Shown: positions 1-64,000 of the stretch, piece by piece | Numbering within the stretch: position 1 is the first letter of the stretch | How the letters are laid out: each line of letters begins with the position of its first letter | NCBI GenBank assembly: GCA_009760855.2 | Contig: WPIO01000034.1 | Span: forward strand, 2,574,001-2,638,000 | Length of the DNA stretch: 64,000 nt | From: Cristatella mucedo | Taxonomy: Eukaryota; Bryozoa; Phylactolaemata; Cristatellidae | Reading direction: 5' to 3' | Notes under the pieces: model-generated | Database searches by the model: none | Told to the model about the DNA's origin: nothing | Seen by the model: only the letters and a program-made list of their open reading frames with translations | Program-made: the position numbers and the translations under genes

Positions 1-881
1 AACAATCTGAGCCAGTAAATCCCACAATCCATAGCTCGTGCTTCCTCATCTTATGCGGTACCGTGCTAAGTTGTCGGTAATTCGACACTGTTGATGCATG
101 AGAACCACTCAGGAGGCGCCGTTAACTCAGGAGGACCCGCGAACCATTAGCCATTCACTTCCGTCGGCTGCTTGTCTCGAGCTGGATAGGCATCATTCCA
201 AAGGTTAGCGACATCGCCAGGCTGTGGCCAGATCAAAGATCGTCTACTATTGAATCGTAGCAGTATGATCTGGGAGCTGTAAGCAATATAGAACGTCACC
301 GGAAAAAGCCAGACGTGCTCTCAAGGAAAAGAGATCGTGTTTGTAGGTCACCTTCACGATAGAAGAGCCATTTAAAGAATACGAACCAGATGCGCAAAGC
401 TGCAGGGACAGTCTATTTACACACTATAAGCTCAACCAATTCCACGTTAGGCGCGGAAAAGCAGTGCTTGGCACGAGGGTGCGATCATTTTAACGCGCGA
501 GCTAGGTCACTCTCGAACGAGGCTCTCTTAAAAAAAAGGTGTGGCACCAGCCCAATTAAATGGCCCCGCCCACTTGACCTGCCTTGTTGAGAAGCGAACG
601 GGCGCCGACCTCACGATGCATCGCTGTAACCAAGGTGGGAAAGACATGACATGTTACTTCCGGTCAAAATTAACTTTTAAAAACTAATTATTTTTAAACT
701 ACTCTAAATTTAGTAGAACGGTGATGTGCCGTCGAAAACCACGGCCAGTGACAGCGACACAGCGTCCGTACTTTTAAATGGTGGACGCGCCTGTGTCCTG
801 TCACCCATGGACCGTGGTTATTCAATTGGCCGGTCTCAGCGGTTTCAAGCATTCTCTGCTTAATAATTAGTGGAACTGTGT
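1..881. other. Upstream region of the neurobeachin gene; no gene recognised
   Basis: Only short unsupported reading frames are present. In the frame of the neurobeachin start there are two stop codons just upstream (861-866), so this DNA is 5' UTR, promoter or upstream intron. A possible splice acceptor (aattag) lies at about 865-870, so an untranslated first exon upstream cannot be excluded. No TATA box or other promoter element could be assigned with confidence. Confidence 0.5.
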
Positions 882-57781
<56,900 letters not shown>

Positions 57782-59556
57782 GTTGGTGGAGTTACTTCAT
57801 GTACCAAGTTTTTCTACATATCTGATTGATCTGCATTCAGTGTGTTTATGCGCTGTCATCTTCTCCACCTTTGGTTTTCAGTGGTTTCATGTGATCCTTG
57901 AATTCTGGGTTTCCGTATTAGCTGGCTGTTGTCTCAGTTGCTCTACTGCATTGGATACAAATGGAAGACTTCTCTTGAAGATCTAATGGAGTATTGCATC
58001 TTTCGTCTGTCGCTTTAGTCTCAGCAGTGATGATTGCTGCAATTCATTACTGGGCGAACTCCTAAAGAAGACCCTCAGACCCTTAGAAATCTTATAGAAA
58101 CGTGCTGGTGGGCTCATTTTCAGGGGACGTTGGGAGTAGGCTTCACCATACTTGTTGCTCGAAGAGGTCCTCTGGTTTCCAGTAGATAATGGGTATCATT
58201 GAAGATTCTCACCTACCTTGTTTCACACGATCGATTTAGATGCTTGGCTGTACTTTTTGGAATTGGTTGGCCGTATATCATCGATCCATGATTAATGGAT
58301 CCACGATGCATCGTTGGCTCATTGATCCATGTTATCGTTGGATGAATTCGATGTTTGATCAATACTCAATTATTGATAATTTCCATCAGGATTTAGATCA
58401 GTAACTGCAAATTTGCTTTGTCCTTTCTATTGCATTTTCAATAGCGATCGTTTTTTATTATTAAATTGTGTTCTTGGGATATCGCTGTTGATAGGTTTAA
58501 TAGCCAGTGTATTTTTGTTCAAGCTCTGGGTGGGTACACCATATTGTGTGTGTGTGATTATCCTGTAACATAAATCTGAATATGGATCTGAATATGAATA
58601 GGATCGGATTAATGATGAATCCTGTAATAGTGGCAAAGCTACTCGTAGCGACTTTTTCCTTGTGGTAGTTAGGGGGAAACAAACTGCTCCTCTTCTCAAT
58701 TAATGACTGAAGTACTTTTTGACGAATCCAGTGAGCTGGTGATGCACTACTGGCCCAGACAGTTGCCTGACCTGAGCCCCATATAGCGATTATCTATCTA
58801 TATTGATAGGCTGCTAAGCAGGTGATCGGCCTTCATCAGCACCGACCTTTGCAGTAGCATATAGGCCATGTAGATGTAGATATTGATGGTGGCCTCTATG
58901 CCTTATGCCAGATAATGGAGGTAATAAAGAATCAAGGTGGGACTAACTAAGGACACACTAATAGCATGCCTACCAACAGCATGCATGTTTTCTTTTGGGC
59001 AGTAGAGAAATATTTTCACATCTGGCCCTGCAGCACCGGTGCTTTCGTGCTAGTATTTAAAAAAGCCTATCTCCTACAGCCTCTCCTCTATCCAAAAGAT
59101 AAAGACCTTTGAAGCTCTCTTGCAATGTACCTTGGGATTATGTCCCATAACTGGTATGCTGCCTGCACATAGTACGACTGCTATCAATAAGGCCACGCCT
59201 TGCAGTTTTGCTTGTGGGCTGGTATGATTAATGATTAGTTTGTTTAGTTACGTTTTTTCCTTTTTTTTCCAGTTAGCATCACGATATGCATGGCCTAGTG
59301 CTTAGGCTGCAGTTAGTGTTCAAACTGCACACACTTCGTCTTTCTGACTTTGCCACCCAAGTGAAGCCTGATTCTATTTGGTATTTCTCTCTCACTGCAT
59401 CACACACTTAGACATGTGTGAGCACGCCCCTACTGCCCTGCTATGTCTGCTCTTACCCATGCTGCCCACGCATCACTTAGCGTTTCTTTTGCGCGAGCTC
59501 ACACGCGCCTCGTCTTTCATTCTCTTCTCCTTCACTCTATATATATCTTTCTCTGT

Positions 59557-59559
<3 letters not shown>

Positions 59560-59605
<46 letters not shown>

Positions 59606-59642
59606 ACCTCTCTCTTCTCTATCTCTCACTCTCTCTCTCTCT

Positions 59643-59680
<38 letters not shown>

Positions 59681-59712
59681 ACTATCTCTCTGCTCTTTCA
59701 CTCTCTCTCTCC
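59560..59712. repeat. (TC)n microsatellite
   Basis: Ctctct runs with occasional cactacc and tctat interruptions. Confidence 0.95.
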
Positions 59713-60447
59713 TCTATTCTAAGAAGGAATTGCCAATGGCTGCATCAATCATGTGATTGAGCGTGCACTTGCGGTGCCAACACGTGGCTGCAATTTGGGC
59801 ATAAATGTAAATCTGCTTGCTAGACTGCAATAGGGCAATTGTCGGGCCGATGGGCCTCTTCTATAGCATGCACCGGATCTGTTCATGAGCCCAGTCTTCC
59901 TTCTCAAGCAGCGTGACATAATGCCCGGCCACGAGACATGAGGTGCCACCTTCCAGGTTCTCCCACCCACAGTTGCCTCACCCCCTAAGAAAGAAAAGAG
60001 AGAGAGTAAAAGGAGCAGTAGAGGTTTTGGTGGCTCTTAGGTAAGCTCTTGCAAGCCTATGCATGCCAGTTTCGGTTTGTTTAACAAAAGAATGTCGGTC
60101 CCAGAATTGGCAGCTATCTGTGGCAGACTTTATTTATAGCTGTGGCTACTCCCTGCCGGCAGAACTTAATGAGTCTACCAACCGCTGCTAGACTCGAGTC
60201 GGCTACGGCTGACTGCAACCTCATCTGCGTGTACCTGCTCGGCCCCGTGCGTCTACAGCACCGAGTGAACCTTTGTCAATTAAAAACAGTTTAGATGCGT
60301 ATGCTGTTAGGTAAACAGTGTGATCTTTGTGGATGCCAGCGCAAGCCCGAAGCTTCGGGCTCGTGCTGGTTGGCAGCAGAGCTTCGGGCAGACCTTTCTG
60401 CCGGCGGACTGCGCATTAGAGCCTAGCGGAATCCCTGCTTGCGGCCA

Positions 60448-60456
60448 CTCTCTCTT

Positions 60457-60524
<68 letters not shown>

Positions 60525-60525
60525 C
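60448..60525. repeat. (TC)n microsatellite
   Basis: About 78 nt of nearly pure tc, in the region 3' of mab-21. Confidence 0.95.
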
Positions 60526-60689
60526 GTGAAATTTCCAGTCTGGTCTGGGCTGCAGAAGCCACTCCAGCTTGGACGCAGGCATGACCTTCATCTGTCCGGG
60601 CTGGCTTCCCCTAGTTTCTCATTGAGGCAAGTTGCTTAAGCAGCCATCGGTACCAGGATCAGGCTTGAGCGGTGGGTCCAGCTACAGGT

Positions 60690-61440
60690 AATGTAATGTA
60701 TCTCTCCGTTCGTAACTCCAAAAAGCCATAACGACTATGTGGGAGTTAAGCAGGAGAGTTTTGTATAGTGCACTCACAGCCTAAGCGGCTTTCGGTACGC
60801 ATTCGGTAGCCAAGAGACTTCGTCTCACGCAACAAAGAGAAAGTGGTAAGCATAGCAGAGAGTCAGGAGAGCAGTTGAGGTAGCGAGTAGCATGGTAGTA
60901 GCAGCTCAGGACGGCTGGAAAAGATGTGCCATAGTCGGCAGCAGGAAAGTAGTTGTCGTTGCATAAGAATTGTGGAAGTGAGTTCCACAGTCTAGGGCCT
61001 AGAGCAAAAGGTTCTGCTGCCAATGGTCTTTAAGCTGAGGAATGGAATAGCTAATTTATTATCCATACAGGACCTGAGGCCACGAGGAGGCTGAAACTGG
61101 TGCAGTAGTTGAGCTAGGTATGAGTGAGCCAAGCCGTGGCTGGCCTTGTGGGTCAGCGTAAGAACTTTACCCTATATCCATTGGTGAGCTGTGGTGGCAT
61201 GCAAGGTAAATTGGTTGCTTTTCCCGACCTCGGTCCCGAGGTCTTGGGTTGGAATCCTGCATTGGGCGATTCTGTGTCGCCTGCTGCAAGCGGTGGTGAT
61301 AGTCGTAAAGGTTCTTCTGTCGTTATACAAAAGAGGCCGTTAGATCAGCCAGTATTATTATCAACCGGCACCCATCCTAGCTCTTTTAGCAAAGGAGACA
61401 CGTGATCAGACCTCTGTGATTTGCAAACTAGCCGCGCAGC
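60690..61440 (-). repeat. LINE-2 3' part, split by SINE-B
   Basis: Attac-type tail (plus strand taatgtaatgtatctc), then the conserved C-terminus on the minus strand (60781-61023: LGPRLWNSLPQFLCNDNYF). The LINE is interrupted at 61182-61359 by SINE-B and resumes (cggcacccatcctagctctt) to about 61440. Confidence 0.88.
61182..61359 (+). repeat. SINE-B copy 7, inserted in LINE-2
   Basis: tggtgagctgtggtggcatg head, cgacctcggtcccgaggtct, gcaagcggtggtgatagtcg and tcgttatacaaaagaggccg, ending tattattatc. Confidence 0.9.
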
Positions 61441-61970
61441 CATAATCGTCACCAGTTTATGTGGTTGCACGTGTCTTTAACGTGTGCCTCCCGCCCTGCA
61501 TCCTGGGATCTGGGCCCAGTGTGCAGCGAAGGAGGCACGACGGATGAGGGGGGCCTCGGCTGCTGCATGCTAGGCAGTGGGATTAGTCCTACGCAGTGGC
61601 AGCAGCCGGAGCAGTGGGAGGATCGTTTTGTTGTACCAGCTTTCCATCAATTTAATGTCTGTACCCGTATAGTATGACTTCGATTGATGGTGCATGTTCT
61701 GTCTTGCCAGCGATTGGTGACCAGTTGGTTTTGTAATCGGCTTACCATTGATCTTAGGACCAAGTCAGGCTAGCAATTTTCCGGAATTAGCCTCGGTGGA
61801 GCTGCTAGCAATAAAAGCAGTGCAGTCGCCGTCGGAGCCAGCCAGCACTCCGGTGACAGCAGCCACCGGCCAGTCTCTCTGGCTCCTCGGTTATTTCAAG
61901 GCACAGCTCTTACAGAGTCTTGTTTACTGTTCGGATGCTTTCCTAGCCGCAGTGTCTGAAACAGCAACGA

Positions 61971-62036
61971 TTTATTTCATTTGTATTTGTAATCGCCTGG
62001 TCAACTATTTTTAGCCAGCTGCTTGGTCAGTTTATT
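61971..62036 (-). terminator. Candidate polyadenylation signals for mab-21
   Basis: Two AATAAA hexamers on the minus strand (plus-strand tttatt at 62031-62036 and 61971-61976) lie about 430 and 490 nt past the mab-21 stop. Position and motif fit a 3' UTR end. There is no transcript evidence, and such hexamers occur by chance. Confidence 0.3.
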
Positions 62037-62468
62037 TGTGGTTTCGAGGCTTTAGCCCTGATCATGATCTGAAGGACCACATCGGCCGAAATCTGCAGCC
62101 AGCGGTAGGTAGAGCTGCACCGGCTGCAGAGCTGCCTGTCCGACGCATTCAGTTTTTCGGCTAGTTGCCGATACTTTTCTATGCATATCGTTCGATCAGC
62201 TGTAAGCAGATTATCAGCAGATGGTGAGCACGGGGTAGTTGCATTATTAGCCAGAGCTGTCTCAGAGCCGATCGTCACTGCTTCTGCGCCCTCTCGATCT
62301 CGATGGTCGCCGTCGGCAGCTGAGCACCAGCAGTCATCGGCAGCGCCCGCCGCCGGCCGTTTTTCGGGCTGCCCAGCGCAACCCTGCCGATTGCGCATGC
62401 CCGGGTCCTCAGCGGCCGGAAGTCGCCGCATGTCGGCAGAAGCGCACCTCGCTTTTGGGTGGCTCGCT

Positions 62469-62887
62469 CTACAGACTGTCGAGACACCGCGAGTTCGTCA
62501 GCAGCTCCCGTAGGATGTGCCACACCGCCTTGGCGGCGGCGTCCATGGCAGCTGCGCTTGCCCCCTTGAACAGGTCGACGGACGAGAGGAAGTAGTGCGG
62601 GCACCTGCGGTTCTGCAGGCACGACACTAGCTGCAGCAGGACGGCGTGCGTCCGGTCGCCGAGCAACAGCTCCGACCAGTCGCTGTCGCGAGGGTGCTTC
62701 TCGCACTCGTACAGCAGCAGCGCTCGTATGTGGGCGTCTTGCACGACGGCGGACGGCGGCGTTGCCTGTCCCGGCGCGGCGGCGCCTGCAGGGCCGCCGC
62801 CGCCGCCCAGGTGCCGCTCGCGCAGACATCGTAGCACGCTGAGCACCTTCCGCCGCCCGTGCCCTCGCAGAAGCCGCTCCTCTGCAT
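62469..62887 (-). CDS. mab-21: mab-21 terminal exon with stop codon
   Basis: Minus-strand acceptor ctttcag|atgc; the stop TAG is at 62471-62469. DAEERLLRGHGRRKVLSVLR, YECEKHPRDSDWSELLLGDR and LQNRRCPHYFLSSVDLFKG match the C-terminal half of MAB21L1, and the ending ILRELLTNSRCLDSL resembles AREILTNPKSLEKL. Confidence 0.96.
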
Positions 62888-63804
62888 CTGAAAGCGACCG
62901 AAGCATTAAATTATTAATTATTAATAATTAATAATTAATGCGGCGCATTAAGCGGGCTGCATGCAGCTGGCCTGTAAAATGCGGCCGCCGGGACGCTCGG
63001 CACCTGACCGGATGCTGAGCGGACCCGCTGGTTGCTTCGACAAAGTTTGGCTCCGTGTGAGAGGAGCTGTGCGTTCTTTTCATTAGGAGCCGAGCTTGCC
63101 GCATAGCTGCACGCCCCGCATGGGCGTGGTCAATACGTACCAGTGAAGGACATCACCCACGAGTCTCCTTCAGATGAGTTCTGCTTGTCTTTCATGTAGG
63201 CGCTGTCCTTGGATAGCAGGTGGTAGCCTTCTGCCTTGACCTCGGCTGCCAGCGCAAGGCTCGGCCAGGCTGGCTGCGTTTGGAGCTGAGCTGCCGGCGG
63301 CGGCGGCCAGTGCGCAGATGCGCTCGGCGGCCACAGTGCCGTTCCTGCAGAGTGGTCATTGTACCGCTAGTGCTCATCATCTCACATAGAGTGTGCAGCG
63401 ATCTCATTATATTGCAGCATGTTTTTGGGGTACGGTATCTACTGCCGTGCGCATGATTTTCTTACCTGTACATTTAAATGCTGGTGTGACTTGAACAACG
63501 TATCTGTCTCGGATGCGAAGCTTGACGTCACTCGTATCGGCCACCATGCGCACGCTGTCTCGAAAGTGACATTTATCAAGCGATTGCGCGACGAGCGTTT
63601 GGAAACGCGAGCGTATCTTCCGTGCCGAGAGATAGCCCGACGCAGTGATGAACTCGACCCAGAGCGACATTGAGCGCTTGCGACCGTCGCTCAGGCGCAG
63701 TACCGCGCATCCGGGCACTGAGCCATCGTCAACGAAATTGAAAATGCTCATCTGGTTCAGCTGAAGCAGCACCTCAAATTCCGTGGGCGAGTTGACTATC
63801 AGAC
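62469..63804 (-). CDS. mab-21: Mab-21 family protein; three 3' coding exons, N-terminal exon beyond right edge
   Basis: Mab-21/MAB21L proteins have a cGAS-like nucleotidyltransferase fold and act in eye, neural and body-plan development; enzymatic activity is unproven. Spliced exons on the minus strand (63804-63466, 63344-63141, 62887-62469) match vertebrate MAB21L1/L2 almost throughout: SPTEFEVLLQLNQMSIFNFV, DGRKRSMSLWVEFITASGYL, KIRSRFQTLVAQSLDKCHF, RIRDRYVVQVTPAFKCTG, SASAHWP, AAEVKAEGYHLLSKD, YECEKHPRDSDW and RRCPHYFLSSVDLFKG. The EFE acidic pair of the nucleotidyltransferase-like site is kept. Two loops are longer than in vertebrates (Pro/Gln-rich after SAHWP; Gly/Ala-rich after RERHL). 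About 65 N-terminal residues are missing and must lie in an exon beyond 64000. The gene lies antisense in the intron following neurobeachin exon 32. Only one copy is seen. Confidence 0.95.
63141..63344 (-). CDS. mab-21: mab-21 middle exon
   Basis: Minus-strand acceptor ctctgcag|gaac and donor cactg|gtacgt, phase 1 to phase 1. Reads LWPPSASAHWPPPPAAQ, then AAEVKAEGYHLLSKDSAYMK and GDSWVMSFT, aligning with IWPRSAAHWP, VAEVKAEGFNLLSKE and DAWVLQF. The Pro/Gln-rich insertion is specific to this gene. Confidence 0.93.
63466..63804 (-). CDS. mab-21: mab-21 exon (first one in window)
   Basis: Minus-strand acceptor gcgccccag|gtctg and donor acag|gtaaga, phase 1 at both ends. Encodes the conserved core from GLIVNSPTEFEV through VTPAFKCTG, about 113 residues, nearly identical to MAB21L1. 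The upstream in-frame codons M-R-A-P belong to the intron or another frame and are not used. Confidence 0.95.
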
Positions 63805-64000
63805 CTGGGGCGCGCAACCATTATTGCGAACATGATGGCACGTCGGCTTGTGGTTGGCAAAATCCTGCTGTGCAAGAATGTTTAGGCCGCACTCTAGCCG
63901 TCAGCTGCAGCAGCATCCAGCAGACCGCACAAGGGGTGCCCCTCCAGCCACAGCAGCAGCAGGCAAGGATCGAGAGAGGAGGGGGAGTGAGAGCTCACAA
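63805..64000. other. Start of the mab-21 intron upstream of the exon at 63804
   Basis: On the minus strand this precedes the acceptor at 63805-63810. No match to the mab-21 N-terminus is seen in any frame, so the first coding exon lies beyond 64000. Confidence 0.65.

Larger units (their letters stand above)
57782..62468 (+). other. Neurobeachin intron 32, part 1: between exon 32 and the nested mab-21 gene
   Basis: Holds (TC)n tracts, an antisense LINE-2 with a nested SINE-B and the presumed mab-21 3' UTR. No further neurobeachin exon was found. 57790-59550 and 61445-61960 are unique-looking; short open frames there have no conserved features. Confidence 0.72.

Noticed and set aside
57840-57990. 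Possible neurobeachin exon after tttcag at about 57882 (WFHVILEF...)
   Set aside because: Does not resemble the conserved PH segment expected after exon 32, and no donor preserves a sensible alignment.
61748-62014. 88-residue + strand open frame near mab-21
   Set aside because: No similarity to the expected next neurobeachin exon and no convincing splice sites; it overlaps the presumed mab-21 3' UTR.
62181-62931. Open frames on the + strand over mab-21
   Set aside because: Antisense shadows of the GC-rich mab-21 terminal exon; the minus-strand frame has clear homology.

Overview
This is animal (metazoan) nuclear DNA. Small protein-coding exons with GT-AG junctions are scattered through long introns packed with LINE 3' ends, tRNA-headed SINEs, a Tc1-like relic, and (TA)n, (GT)n, (GA)n and (CTG)n microsatellites. 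There is no operon structure. An invertebrate is likely, but I could not name the species. The window contains no plausible bacterial or viral gene.

Gene 1 (+ strand, 882 to beyond the right edge) is a neurobeachin-family gene, orthologous to vertebrate NBEA/LRBA. I assembled 32 coding exons by eye (882..57781). Every junction keeps phase and the exon total is 6504 nt, exactly 2168 codons. They encode a divergent N-terminus, a ConA/LamG-like domain (about residues 285-485), the armadillo-like DUF4704 region (about 490-1025), a long low-complexity linker, the DUF1088 region (about 1880-2080) and the first strands of the PH-BEACH domain (from about 2123). The rest of PH, BEACH and the WD40 repeats must lie to the right. 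A 69-nt frame-preserving candidate cassette exon sits at 34530..34598.

Gene 2 (- strand, 62469..63804 and beyond the right edge) is mab-21, a cGAS-like nucleotidyltransferase-fold developmental gene. Three coding exons, including the stop codon, are in the window; the N-terminal exon is outside. It lies antisense within what should be the intron after neurobeachin exon 32. Vertebrate MAB21L1/MAB21L2 sit antisense inside NBEA/LRBA introns, so this window preserves a very old nested gene pair.

Layout: 1-881 upstream DNA; 882-13788 exons 1-9, with a block of three same-strand LINE-1 copies at 8008-10955; 13789-29877 long repeat-rich introns with exons 10 and 11; 29878-36713 exons 12-19, including the intronic CTG tract and the cassette exon; 36714-42092 a repeat-rich intron; 42093-53823 exons 20-31 (exon 27 alone is 1092 nt of acidic, Ser/Ala-rich linker); 53824-57781 intron and exon 32; 57782-64000 the mab-21-bearing intron.

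Repeats: LINE-1 is an L2/CR1-like element with a (TTA)n tail and many 5'-truncated copies. LINE-2 is a second L2/CR1-like family ending in ATTAC repeats. SINE-A has a tRNA-like head and a tail homologous to the LINE-1 3' hairpin. SINE-B has a tRNA-like head and a different tail. Every copy of SINE-A or SINE-B with a recognisable tRNA-like head or body is on the + strand. Several perfect inverted repeats look like local foldback duplications.
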